Below, one piece after another: positions 1-7,185 of a DNA stretch of 10,109 nucleotides (position 1 is its first letter; every line of letters begins with the position of its first letter). The notes below the pieces were generated by a model. The model did no database searches and was not told where the DNA came from. It saw only the letters and a list, made by a program, of their open reading frames with translations. A program made the position numbers and the translations under genes. The stretch covers positions 1 to 10,109 of the forward strand of contig JAFTRQ010000042.1 in the NCBI GenBank assembly GCA_017462125.1, in the 5' to 3' direction. The DNA comes from Clostridia bacterium. GTDB taxonomy: Bacteria > Bacillota_A > Clostridia > Oscillospirales > CAG-272.

Positions 1-1496
1 GCCTGCGATACGAGATCACGGTGGATACTGTTCTTTCTGGAACGCGCCTTGGCAACGTCCGCCGCCGTAACACGTTTCTTCTCGGTATAGGTAGTCATAA
101 TGCCCTTTACGAGATCGTACTCGGTTCCGCTGTACGGTGCTTCCACCGCATAACCGCGCTCCTTCAGCTCGTCGGTAAGAACTGCAATAGATTCCTCGTT
201 ACCGTGGTTTAAGAAGACAGTACGGGGTTTCTTATCAAAGCTCTCAAGCCACGAGATAAGCTCCTGCTGATCAGCGTGACCGCTCGTTCCTTTGAGGGAT
301 TTAATTTCGGCTCTGACAGCAATATCCTCACCGAACAGGCGCACGTTCTGCACGCCCTCGATCAAATTCCTACCGAGCGTTCCTTCGGCCTGATAGCCCA
401 CGAACAGAATAAGGTTCTGCGGTCTCCACAGATTATGCTTGAGGTGATGGCGGATTCTACCCGCCTCACACATTCCGCTCGCCGAAAGAATGACCTTGGG
501 CTCGGGCGTTTCGTTGATGCGCTTGGATTCCTCGACCGTTACCGAAAGGCGCAGGTTCGGAAATCTGATGGGATCAACTCCCTGCACGATCAAGCTTTGC
601 GTTTCGGCATCGAAGCAAGCGGAATCGCATTTCGAGAAGATCTCGGTTGCCTCGATAGCCAAGGGGCTATCCACGTAGACGGGAAAATCCACGTCTTTGA
701 CAAGTTTTCTTTGCTTTATTTCACGAATGGCATACAGAAGCTCCTGCGTGCGCCCGATGGCAAAGGACGGAATAACGACGTTTCCTCCGCTTGAAAGAGT
801 CCGGTCTATGAGCTCGGCAAATGCCTCGATGGTATCGGTATGACGCTCGTGATTGCGGCTGCCGTAGGTGGACTCCATCACGAGATAATCCGCCTCCGCG
901 ACCTTCGCGGGATCCTTGATGATCGGCTGATTTGTATTGCCAACGTCTCCGCTGAAAACGATCTTTCGGTCGCTCTCTCCCTCTCGCATCCAGATCTCGA
1001 TCGCCGCAGAACCGAGCAAATGTCCTATATCCGTAAAGCGGATATCTACGCCTGCGGCTACCGTGATCTTTTGGTCGTAAGGAACGCCGCGAAACAGCTT
1101 GATGGCTCCGATTGCATCCTCCAATGTGTAGGTAGGCTGCTGGTTCTCGTCACCCGAGCGCTCCGCTTTTCTGTTCTTCCATTCCACCTCGCTCATTTGG
1201 ATATGTGCGCTATCCTTGAGCATAATGTCTGCCAGCTTTGCCGTTGCCTCTGTTGCGTATATGATGCCACGGAAGCCGTCCTTGTAAAGTCTTGGCAACA
1301 TTCCTGAGTGGTCGATATGTGCGTGTGTCAGAAAGACCGCATCGACCTGACTTGGAGAGATCGGCAAGGCGACGTTCTGAAAGACGTCAATTCCCTGCTC
1401 CATTCCGCAATCTACGAGATAATATCGGTCGTTAACCTCAAGCAAGGTGCAGCTGCCCGTTACCTCATGCGCAGCGCCGATAAATTGTATCTTCAT
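1..1496 (-). CDS. Beta-CASP metallo-beta-lactamase RNase-like protein (3' end outside window)
   Basis: Predicted zinc-dependent RNA-processing nuclease of the metallo-beta-lactamase/beta-CASP superfamily (CPSF73/YSH1-like), probably cytoplasmic. The ATG at 1496 opens a frame of 498 codons with no stop before the window edge, so the C-terminus is missing; family members are usually a little over 500 residues, so most is present. Visible motifs are HAHIDH at residues 58-63, GH at 158-159, SGD at 182-184, the beta-CASP acidic motif ESTYG at 208-212, SASGMCEAGR at 338-347, SGHAD at 405-409 (RMMBL region) and LNHG at 429-432. These cover the metal ligands of the catalytic centre, so the enzyme looks intact. 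A purine-rich stretch (AAAGGTAGGTG) precedes the start. It lies 55 bases downstream of the ABC permease with no convincing terminator between, so read-through is possible. Family assignment is firm; the RNA substrate cannot be told from sequence. Confidence 0.93.
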   Translation of the reverse strand, partial: MKIQFIGAAHEVTGSCTLLEVNDRYYLVDCGMEQGIDVFQNVALPISPSQVDAVFLTHAHIDHSGMLPRLYKDGFRGIIYATEATAKLADIMLKDSAHIQMSEVEWKNRKAERSGDENQQPTYTLEDAIGAIKLFRGVPYDQKITVAAGVDIRFTDIGHLLGSAAIEIWMREGESDRKIVFSGDVGNTNQPIIKDPAKVAEADYLVMESTYGSRNHERHTDTIEAFAELIDRTLSSGGNVVIPSFAIGRTQELLYAIREIKQRKLVKDVDFPVYVDSPLAIEATEIFSKCDSACFDAETQSLIVQGVDPIRFPNLRLSVTVEESKRINETPEPKVILSASGMCEAGRIRHHLKHNLWRPQNLILFVGYQAEGTLGRNLIEGVQNVRLFGEDIAVRAEIKSLKGTSGHADQQELISWLESFDKKPRTVFLNHGNEESIAVLTDELKERGYAVEAPYSGTEYDLVKGIMTTYTEKKRVTAADVAKARSRKNSIHRDLVSQ

Positions 1497-1551
1497 ATTT
1501 CTCACACCTACCTTTCTGCTTTGTTTAGCCAATACACTTTATTTTGTGTGT

Positions 1552-2799
1552 TTATTTATTCTTTAAAACGTTTTTAATGATATTGCCAATTTTAGGCTTG
1601 TTACCGTACATCAGAACGCCGACACGATAGATCTTTGCCGCCAGCACACCGATACCTATGGTTGAGCCGATGAGGATCGCGATGGACAATGCAATCTCAT
1701 ACCAAGCCACCGTGCTCATGCAAAGTCTTGTAAACATTGCCATAGGAGAGGTAAACGGAATATACGAGCATACCTTCATCAAGGTGGTGTCCACGCTTCC
1801 ACTCGTCATAGAGAACATAACAATAAAGAATGCAATAATAAACAGGAAGGTGATCGGCATAACCGATGTATTGATGTCTTCAAGCTTCGATGCAGTGGAG
1901 CCGATCGCACCGTACATGAAGGCGTAAATGAGGAAGCCAAGCACAAAGAAGACGAGCATATACACAAACAGATCCACGGGGATATTGAAGATAGACTGTA
2001 CGATCATATTGTCTCCCCAAGCATCCTTGTTGATGTTATAGAAGATCAAAGCGGAGCCGAAAACGGCAACGAGCTGAACAAGACCTGCAATACAGGATGC
2101 CAGAACCTTTCCGAACATCATACTGGTGGGCTTAGCACTCGTAATAAGTACCTCCATCGCTCTGGAGCTCTTCTCACTTGCTACGTTGGTCGCAACCATC
2201 TGACCGTACAGAAGAATGACCATATACAGTGCAAAAATCATAATGTAGGTGTAGAAAAAGTTCTGCATCTGATCCTTGCCAAGAGTGGTGATCTCACTCT
2301 CGATCTGTACTGCCATAATCTCTCCGGCCTGCTCGGGTGTCATGCCGTTCTGAACCATCGCATTGACGCGATAGACCTCTTGCAGCATTGTATCCGCAAC
2401 GGCTGTATTCGCATCGTACATAGAGAGATTGTTCACGTAGTAGGTATAAGAGGATGCGCTGTTCATAACAAACGCACACTCGGCTTCTCCCGAGGTGATC
2501 TTATTCTTGATATCCTCGACCGTACCCTCTGCAACGGTTACGTTGTAGCCCGCAAATGCACCGGTGAAGTATTCCTTGACGAGTCCCGCAAGATCTTCAT
2601 CCTCTGCGTGAACAAGCATAACGGGAAGGTCGCCAACATCGGTCGGACCTTCATCCTCCGATTTGAATGCTGAGTAGATATTGGGAATAAACATTACCAC
2701 TGCAATGGCAACAACGAGAAATATCGTGATACCCACAAAGATTTTATTCCTCATGTAGCCCTTGAGCTCAAATTTGAGTATTTTTCCAAACTGTTTCAT
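1552..2799 (-). CDS. ABC-2 type exporter permease (NatB/YhaP-like)
   Basis: Membrane subunit of an ABC exporter, 415 residues. Residues about 19-39 form one membrane helix. Residues 40-180 are a large soluble, probably extracytoplasmic, domain. Further hydrophobic segments lie near 182-202, 228-253, 272-300, 312-332 and 365-388. The stretch EKSSRAMEVLITSAKP (209-224) after the second helix is typical of the NatB/YhaP branch of ABC-2 permeases (established family knowledge). The start is supported by an AGGAGGT site about 5 bases upstream, placed right after the stop codon of the ATPase gene; the two genes are 12 bases apart and should be co-translated. NatAB of Bacillus exports sodium, but substrates across this family vary, so sodium export is not claimed here. 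No truncation is seen. Confidence 0.92.
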   Translation of the reverse strand: MKQFGKILKFELKGYMRNKIFVGITIFLVVAIAVVMFIPNIYSAFKSEDEGPTDVGDLPVMLVHAEDEDLAGLVKEYFTGAFAGYNVTVAEGTVEDIKNKITSGEAECAFVMNSASSYTYYVNNLSMYDANTAVADTMLQEVYRVNAMVQNGMTPEQAGEIMAVQIESEITTLGKDQMQNFFYTYIMIFALYMVILLYGQMVATNVASEKSSRAMEVLITSAKPTSMMFGKVLASCIAGLVQLVAVFGSALIFYNINKDAWGDNMIVQSIFNIPVDLFVYMLVFFVLGFLIYAFMYGAIGSTASKLEDINTSVMPITFLFIIAFFIVMFSMTSGSVDTTLMKVCSYIPFTSPMAMFTRLCMSTVAWYEIALSIAILIGSTIGIGVLAAKIYRVGVLMYGNKPKIGNIIKNVLKNK

Positions 2800-2811
2800 T
2801 TCTCTACCTCC

Positions 2812-3702
2812 TTACACCTGCGCACCTGCATACTCAACGAAGATATCGTTCAGAGAAGGCTCGAACACCTTTACCTCATCAACGTCATAGGTTTCTACGA
2901 TTCTCTTCATCATTCCCTGTTTCTCATCAGGACTTGCAAGCTGAATCAGAAGCGTACCGTTATCGAGTACGGTACAAGCATCGCCCAGATCTCTTTGAAT
3001 AAGCTCAGGCTTCGTCGTGCTGACAACCAGCTTATCGCGCACGTAATTGCGCTTAATCTCGTGAAGATCTCCGCTGATAGCTACTTTACCCGCATTGATG
3101 ATAGCGATACTATCACAAAACTCCTCGATATAGCTCATCTGGTGGCTGGAGAAAAGAACGATCTTTCCCTTTGCGATCTGCTCTTTTACCACATCCTTGA
3201 GGAGCATGGCGTTTACGGGATCAAGTCCCGAGAAGGGCTCGTCAAGAATGACAATATCGGGATCGTGAGCCAGAGCCGTGATGAGCTGGATCTTCTGCTG
3301 ATTTCCTTTGGAGAGTGTATCCAGTCTCTTGTTTCGATACTCCGTCATGCCGAGACGGGAGAGCCAATAGTCAACAGCCTTCACCGCATCCTTTGCGCTC
3401 ATACCTTTAAGCTCTGCAAAATACACAAGCTGGTCAATAATGAGCTTCTTGGGATAAAGTCCACGCTCCTCGGGAAGATAGCCGATTCCGACTTTGTTAT
3501 AGTCGATTGGCTTACCGTCAATCAGGACTTCTCCGCTGTTTGCGGGAAATACGTCCATCAGAATACGGATAGACGTGGTTTTGCCTGCACCGTTTCTTCC
3601 GAGCAGACCAAACGCCTTTCCGCCCTCGGCTTTGAAGGAAACGCCCTTTAATACTTCCTTTTCGCCGAAGGACTTGTTTATGTTTTTTAATTCAAGTATC
3701 AC
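2812..3702 (-). CDS. ABC exporter ATP-binding subunit (NatA/YhaQ-like)
   Basis: Cytoplasmic ATPase that powers the permease encoded directly downstream; 296 residues. Motifs in order: Walker A GRNGAGKTTS (35-44), GYLPEERGLYP at 74-84 in the Q-loop region, signature LSKGNQQK (130-137), Walker B VILDEP (151-156), D-loop SGLD (158-161) and the H-loop histidine in SSHQM (H187). Residues from about 225 to the end, closing with EPSLNDIFVEYA, match the DUF4162-type tail common in this exporter branch. The start is GTG, chosen because an AGGAGGA site sits 8 bases upstream and the N-terminus (ILELKNINKSFG) is the usual one for such ATPases. It lies 33 bases after the VOC gene. All catalytic motifs are intact. 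Confidence 0.95.
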   Translation of the reverse strand: MILELKNINKSFGEKEVLKGVSFKAEGGKAFGLLGRNGAGKTTSIRILMDVFPANSGEVLIDGKPIDYNKVGIGYLPEERGLYPKKLIIDQLVYFAELKGMSAKDAVKAVDYWLSRLGMTEYRNKRLDTLSKGNQQKIQLITALAHDPDIVILDEPFSGLDPVNAMLLKDVVKEQIAKGKIVLFSSHQMSYIEEFCDSIAIINAGKVAISGDLHEIKRNYVRDKLVVSTTKPELIQRDLGDACTVLDNGTLLIQLASPDEKQGMMKRIVETYDVDEVKVFEPSLNDIFVEYAGAQV

Positions 3703-3710
3703 TTTTCAAA

Positions 3711-3717
3711 TCCTCCT
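3711..3717 (-). promoter_or_regulatory. Ribosome binding site of the ABC ATPase gene (fixes a GTG start)
   Basis: On the minus strand this reads AGGAGGA, a near-perfect anti-Shine-Dalgarno match 8 bases before the GTG at 3702. No ATG lies at a suitable distance, so this site decides the non-ATG start. Confidence 0.8.
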
Positions 3718-3735
3718 ATTTTCGATACCTAAAAA

Positions 3736-4143
3736 CTATTTATTCAAGCTTCCGATTTCTATCAAATTTCCCTCGGGATCCGCTACGTAGAAATTTCGAA
3801 TCCCAAAGTCATACGTGATTGGTTCACCGGAAGGAAATTCCATTCCCATCTTCGAAAGACGCTCGTACTCTGCGTCCACGTCTTTATACGTTGGTAGCCA
3901 AAAAGCAAGTTCAAAAGATTGGTTGATTCCTTTGGGAGGAACGTAGCTCTCTCCAAAAGCTTTTACAAATTCTTTTCTGCTATATAGCCAAAAGGATACC
4001 GGTCCGCCCGCCGTCTTAAATTCAGCAAAATTGCCACCGTCCCAATCGGTTTGAAGTCCCAAAGTGTCTCTGTAAAACCGAACCATTGTATCCATATCGC
4101 CTGCCAAAATGCAAGAACCGACTTTGACTTCATTGCTATTCAT
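3736..4143 (-). CDS. VOC-family (glyoxalase/bleomycin-resistance fold) protein
   Basis: A 135-residue single-domain vicinal-oxygen-chelate protein. The two half-domains are recognisable by DMDTMVRFYRDTLGLQ (residues 16-31) in the first repeat and by DVDAEYERLSKMGMEF (88-103) followed by FYVADPEGNLIEI (118-130) in the second. Metal-dependent members usually carry a histidine in the first strand; here that region is VKVGSCIL, with no histidine, while the late acidic residue E129 is kept. It may therefore act as a binding protein or not use the classic metal site; this is inference. The start has AGAGGAT about 9 bases upstream. It sits between the coiled-coil membrane protein (65 bases upstream) and the exporter genes (33 bases downstream). 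The substrate is unknown; an antibiotic-resistance role should not be assumed. Confidence 0.85.
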   Translation of the reverse strand: MNSNEVKVGSCILAGDMDTMVRFYRDTLGLQTDWDGGNFAEFKTAGGPVSFWLYSRKEFVKAFGESYVPPKGINQSFELAFWLPTYKDVDAEYERLSKMGMEFPSGEPITYDFGIRNFYVADPEGNLIEIGSLNK

Positions 4144-4208
4144 AATAATGATATCCTCTTTTTTCGTTATAAAATATACTGTCTTTGTCCGTATTTGTTT
4201 TTGAGCTG

Positions 4209-5135
4209 TTATTTAATCTTCTCGTTGAGAAGATTACCGTTCTTATCATAAATTTCAGCAGGGCCATCTGCGAACACCGATTCCATCTGTGTATTCGCAT
4301 CGGGCTGATACCACGTATAACATACCGTTTTGTGCGTATAACCAAGAGAGTCCTCCGCAAGGATATAAACACGAATCGTATCTCCGTATGCAGCGTCGTA
4401 ACTTGCGCTGAATGAGTTCCCTGTAAATCCGGACTGTACTTTGTCGGAGAAGTCAGTACGAGCAATCTCTACCCCGTTCTTTTCTGTAACAAGAACAAGC
4501 TTTACAACCAATACGTCGCTATCCAACGCACTCGGTTTCTCACCAAAATTAAGCATCCCTTGAAGAGAGAGTTTACCGTTCTTGAACTGATCGGACACTT
4601 CAAGAGATCCGTAGACGTTAGGCAAATAACGGGTATACAATGCCGATACCTCAACATCATCAAGCTTTTCGGTCTTTGTCGTTCCATTTGACGTAATACT
4701 AAGCATAGGATAAGCGTTATACGAAACGAACATATTAACGGGAAGTGTCGCAGAAAACTCGTTTCCGTTTCTTTCGAGCGGAACGGAAGTTTCCCCAATA
4801 TTAACAGAAAGCTGCATATCATCGGTCAACGTTTTGGGCGTAACCTTGATCGTAACAGGAATCGTATGGTCATTTATGTTTAATTCACCCAAGGAATAAT
4901 CCACGTCTGACAAAAGACTCGCTTCCTTTTTGAGGTGCTCGTCTATATTTGTATAGAGTGAACTTATATTATAATCAATGTTCGTTATTTTGTTCTGCAG
5001 CAATGAAACAGAATTATGCAAGCTATTGATCTGCTCACTCTGATCGTGTATCTTAAAAAGACAAATTACAAGCAGTATGATTGTGAAAACGGCAACCACA
5101 ATTTTCCAATCAACTTTTCTTTTTTTCTCTTCCAT
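4209..5135 (-). CDS. Single-pass membrane protein with coiled coil and beta-rich extracellular region, function unknown
   Basis: Not recognised as a named family. From the ATG at 5135 it is 308 residues: a basic cytoplasmic N-terminus (MEEKKRKVDWK), one membrane helix at about 11-28, and a likely coiled coil at about 31-72 with spaced hydrophobics (INSLHNSVSLLQNKITNI). The rest is beta-rich, resembling repeated Ig-like or carbohydrate-binding sandwich modules, though no domain can be named. Positive residues before the helix suggest an N-in, C-out orientation. A longer in-frame start at 5186 would overlap the preceding gene; the 5135 start has an AGGAGA site 7 bases upstream and is preferred. 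It begins 32 bases after the LURP-one gene and is probably co-transcribed with it. A perfect hairpin covers its last codons. Confidence 0.85.
   Translation of the reverse strand: MEEKKRKVDWKIVVAVFTIILLVICLFKIHDQSEQINSLHNSVSLLQNKITNIDYNISSLYTNIDEHLKKEASLLSDVDYSLGELNINDHTIPVTIKVTPKTLTDDMQLSVNIGETSVPLERNGNEFSATLPVNMFVSYNAYPMLSITSNGTTKTEKLDDVEVSALYTRYLPNVYGSLEVSDQFKNGKLSLQGMLNFGEKPSALDSDVLVVKLVLVTEKNGVEIARTDFSDKVQSGFTGNSFSASYDAAYGDTIRVYILAEDSLGYTHKTVCYTWYQPDANTQMESVFADGPAEIYDKNGNLLNEKIK
4215..4235. repeat. Perfect 9-bp inverted repeat with 3-base loop at the end of a CDS
   Basis: The arms AATCTTCTC and GAGAAGATT are exact reverse complements separated by GTT on the plus strand. In the minus-strand mRNA the hairpin spans codons 301-307 of the membrane protein (NLLNEKI) and ends just before its stop codon. 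No U-run follows on either strand, so it does not look like a standard intrinsic terminator. It might protect or process the 3' end of the message, or be chance within coding sequence. Confidence 0.5.
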
Positions 5136-5142
5136 TTTGTAA

Positions 5143-5148
5143 TCTCCT
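5143..5148 (-). promoter_or_regulatory. Ribosome binding site deciding the 5135 start
   Basis: On the minus strand this reads AGGAGA, 7 bases before the ATG at 5135. The alternative upstream ATG at 5186 lies inside the preceding gene and would add 17 residues that resemble no signal or domain. Confidence 0.75.
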
Positions 5149-5167
5149 AATTTCACATTACGTTGAT

Positions 5168-5641
5168 TTAGTTCTTTCTTGAACACTTCTCCGCATCAAT
5201 GGCAAGAACCAGCATCAAAGCACACAATGCATCCTGCGGATTCTGCACGTCAATCACATAAGTATCCGTCCAGTTGAACAGCTCCTTGGATACGGTAGCG
5301 ATACAGTTGCCGCCACTGTTCAGAATAGAATAATCCCACTCAAACCAATCGCCGTCAACCTGCCATCCGTTGTAGTCGATATTGAATTTCGGTCTGAAGA
5401 ATGTGAATTCTTTGCTGATGCACCCTGCATATGTTTCTCCAAGATACATCTCAAACTTGGGCAACCACGTAAAGATCTTTTCCTTTACGCACCCGACCTC
5501 ATTTCCGCTTGCATCGTAAATACGTAAGAGGTGTCCCCAAGCAAGCTCGCCCTTTACCACGAAAAGCGTGTTGCCTGCTTCATCATATATATCGTAGCTG
5601 TCAAACCACGAGAAAAATCTTTGCTTGAATAAAAGCTTCAT
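5168..5641 (-). CDS. LURP-one-related (YxjI/Tubby C2-like) protein
   Basis: A 157-residue protein with the repeating aromatic beta-strand pattern of the LURP-one/YxjI family, which shares the Tubby-type C-terminal barrel (family knowledge). Strand signatures include YDIYDEAGNTLFVVKGEL (16-33), LLRIYDASGNEVGCVKEK (38-55), FNIDYNGWQVDGDWFEWDY (86-104) and GNCIATVSKELFNWTDTYVID (111-131). It closes with a hydrophobic helix, ALCALMLVLAIDA (138-150), the usual core helix of the fold. Length is normal for bacterial members. A GGGGGAG site stands just upstream of the ATG. It is 16 bases after the 100-residue gene and 32 before the membrane protein, so the three probably share a message. Bacterial LURP-one proteins have no settled function; membrane or lipid association is only suggested by the fold. 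Confidence 0.85.
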   Translation of the reverse strand: MKLLFKQRFFSWFDSYDIYDEAGNTLFVVKGELAWGHLLRIYDASGNEVGCVKEKIFTWLPKFEMYLGETYAGCISKEFTFFRPKFNIDYNGWQVDGDWFEWDYSILNSGGNCIATVSKELFNWTDTYVIDVQNPQDALCALMLVLAIDAEKCSRKN

Positions 5642-5657
5642 AGTTCTCCCCCATCTA

Positions 5658-5960
5658 TTATTTTGCCTTCGTTACTGTGCCGTCGATCTCGTATGTGAAC
5701 TCCTCGGTCGGCACGGAAATATGTATTGCATATGCGCTGATTCGCCCGGTGCATTCGCATTCTCTCTTTGTACCGTTCTCATTCAAGGTAATAAAGAGGT
5801 GCAGCGTATCGTCCCTGTTGACTGTGCCGTGAAAGCCCTGCTCGAAGAACGGTGCTTCCAATATTCCCTGTACCGCCTCGTCTTCAAAATCAAGCGATAT
5901 ATCCCCTATTCGTACACCATCCGGTGTCCTTACCACTACGTGATAGCTCAAAGTGCTCAT
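5658..5960 (-). CDS. Small beta-rich protein of unknown function
   Basis: A 100-residue protein, not recognised. It lacks a signal peptide, membrane helix or cysteine pair that would suggest export; two cysteines (CEC) lie near residue 70. The sequence alternates short predicted strands: YHVVVRTPDGVRIGDISLDF (6-25), GFHGTVNRDDTLHLFITL (42-59), YAIHISV (76-82) and FTYEIDGTVTKAK at the end. This suggests a small antiparallel barrel or sandwich, perhaps binding a small ligand; no function is proposed. The start is supported by AGAGGAT upstream. It begins 38 bases after the gpsA stop and ends 16 bases before the LURP-one gene, so it probably belongs to the same transcript as both. Ribosome site, spacing and coding-like composition make it a real gene. 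Confidence 0.75.
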   Translation of the reverse strand: MSTLSYHVVVRTPDGVRIGDISLDFEDEAVQGILEAPFFEQGFHGTVNRDDTLHLFITLNENGTKRECECTGRISAYAIHISVPTEEFTYEIDGTVTKAK

Positions 5961-5998
5961 TGTCTGATCCTCTTACGTTAGCTTAATTCAAACTGTTT

Positions 5999-7021
5999 TT
6001 ATAAAAAAGCAGAGCCGCTAAGCTCAGATTTCGGCTCACGGGACATCAAGGTGCGTATCGCATCGGACACGTCCACTCTGCCCGAAACTACTGCGTCAAC
6101 CGTTTCAACGATAGGCATTTCTACGTTATATTTCTTGGCAAGTGCAACTGCGGCGGGCAAGGCGTTGATGCCTTCAACTACCATTCCAACCTTAGCGATG
6201 GCTTCCTTGACCGGAACACCTTGACCGATCAGCATTCCGCAACGGTTGTTACGGCTGTGCATACTGGTTGCGGTAACGATCAGATCACCGATTCCGGCAA
6301 GACCGCCAAATGTCTGCTCACGGCACCCCATTGCCGTACCGAGCCGCGATATCTCCGCTATTCCGCGTGTAATGAGTGCAGCTTTGGCGTTATCTCCGCA
6401 TCCGAGACCGGTTGCAACACCCGAAGCCAATGCAATCACGTTCTTAAGTGCACCGCATAGCTCGACGCCACGCACGTCGTCATTTGTGTAGACGCGAAGA
6501 CAGTCCGTGGTAAAAACCTTCTGAACGAACGTGGCAGCGTCCTTGTCCTCGCTCGCGGATACGATAGTTGTCGGGAGATCCTTGACGACCTCCTCGGCGT
6601 GAGTTGGTCCTGAAAGTGCCACAAGCATCACCGCAGTGTTCTTGATCTCGTCAGCTATAATCTCGGTCATTGTAAAGAGTGTTTCTTCCTCAATTCCCTT
6701 TGCAACGTCCACGATGATCTGACCGTCCAAAATATACGGAGCCGCCTTTCGTGCCGTCGCTCTTACAAAGGGCGATGGTACGGCAAACATCACGATATCC
6801 ATACCGACACACGCTTCTTTTATATCCTTGGTGTAAACGAGCTCGGATGGCAAGGTGACGTCCAGCAGATTCGGATGCTTTCCCGTGCTCGATAGCTCGT
6901 CGATCTCTTTCTCAATTGCCGACCAGACCGTGACGGATCTTCCGGCGTTACTAAGCATTCTTGCAAGTGCGATACCCCAAGTACCTGCACCAAGAACGCC
7001 TACTTTAATTGTTTTTATCAT
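5999..7021 (-). CDS. gpsA: NAD(P)-dependent glycerol-3-phosphate dehydrogenase
   Basis: Reduces dihydroxyacetone phosphate to sn-glycerol-3-phosphate with NAD(P)H in the cytoplasm, supplying the backbone for membrane phospholipids. It has 340 residues, the normal length. The N-terminal Rossmann motif is GAGTWG (11-16). Further family signatures are VPSPFVR (81-87), VAKGIEE (106-112), LSGPTHAEEV (136-145), ELCGALKNVIAL (187-198) with the catalytic lysine K193, and NAKAALITRGIAEI (211-224) of the C-terminal helical domain. All look intact. AGAGGAG lies about 5 bases before the ATG. gpsA often follows plsY in Bacillota; here no plsY is present, and a 164-base gap with a gene remnant precedes it. 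Downstream, three small genes follow closely and may depend on the gpsA transcript. Confidence 0.97.
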   Translation of the reverse strand: MIKTIKVGVLGAGTWGIALARMLSNAGRSVTVWSAIEKEIDELSSTGKHPNLLDVTLPSELVYTKDIKEACVGMDIVMFAVPSPFVRATARKAAPYILDGQIIVDVAKGIEEETLFTMTEIIADEIKNTAVMLVALSGPTHAEEVVKDLPTTIVSASEDKDAATFVQKVFTTDCLRVYTNDDVRGVELCGALKNVIALASGVATGLGCGDNAKAALITRGIAEISRLGTAMGCREQTFGGLAGIGDLIVTATSMHSRNNRCGMLIGQGVPVKEAIAKVGMVVEGINALPAAVALAKKYNVEMPIVETVDAVVSGRVDVSDAIRTLMSREPKSELSGSAFL

Positions 7022-7052
7022 TGTTCTCCTCTATAAATTAGAATTTGTCAAT

Positions 7053-7164
7053 CTAACGCCTTATGATAATGCTTGTGATTTTTATCTGATACATAATGGT
7101 TATATTGATTGCATATAACCCTGCGGCTAATATTGCAAAGAATATCGCTAATACTTTTTTTCAT
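7053..7164 (-). pseudogene. Possible frameshifted remnant of a DMT/EamA-type transporter N-terminus
   Basis: The minus strand has an ATG at 7164 followed by seven A residues. In the ATG frame it gives a featureless 38-residue peptide ending at 7048. One frame over, starting within the A-run, it reads AIFFAILAAGLYAINI, which strongly resembles the first helix of EamA/DMT-family transporters (where it is usually followed by a P-x-SK motif). Loss of one A would join that frame to the ATG, which has a GACGGGG site upstream. After this segment the sequence no longer resembles the family and stops at 7053. It is best read as a truncated, frameshifted fossil; a chance hydrophobic stretch or a tiny membrane peptide is possible. 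Resemblance is judged from memory. Confidence 0.4.
7098..7120. repeat. 8-bp perfect inverted repeat upstream of gpsA
   Basis: The arms GGTTATAT and ATATAACC are exact reverse complements around a 7-base spacer. The centre is about 90 bases upstream of the gpsA ATG, in the only sizeable gap of the window. Geometry fits a dimeric operator as well as a weak hairpin. There is no T-run suitable for termination of vanZ. It overlaps the candidate transporter remnant. Confidence 0.4.
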
Positions 7165-7185
7165 CTTTTGCCCCGTCAAATTCTT

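Larger units (their letters stand above)
7022..7185. other. 164-base intergenic region between vanZ-like gene and gpsA
   Basis: The longest non-coding gap here. It should hold the gpsA promoter, but no pair of good -35 and -10 boxes with 16-18 base spacing could be found. The one clear TTGACA (minus strand, ending near 7046) is too close to the ribosome site to serve gpsA. It also contains the candidate transporter remnant and an inverted repeat, listed separately. Confidence 0.5.

Noticed and set aside
1497..1551. ACAC/GTGT hairpin between the permease and the beta-CASP gene as a terminator
   Set aside because: Four A/T-flanked pairs with a large loop and no T-run; not a credible terminator.
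2995..3651. Plus-strand open frame of 218 codons opposite the ABC ATPase
   Set aside because: The minus strand encodes all ABC motifs in order; the plus frame shows no motif.
5136..5186. Upstream ATG at 5186 as start of the membrane protein
   Set aside because: It would overlap the LURP-one gene by 19 bases, while the ATG at 5135 has a well-spaced AGGAGA site and leads straight into a basic, membrane-helix N-terminus.
6003..6025. Short GAGC/GCTC hairpin followed by a T-run on the minus strand at the end of gpsA, possible terminator
   Set aside because: The stem has only 4-5 pairs and sits inside the coding sequence three bases away from the T-run; too weak to call.
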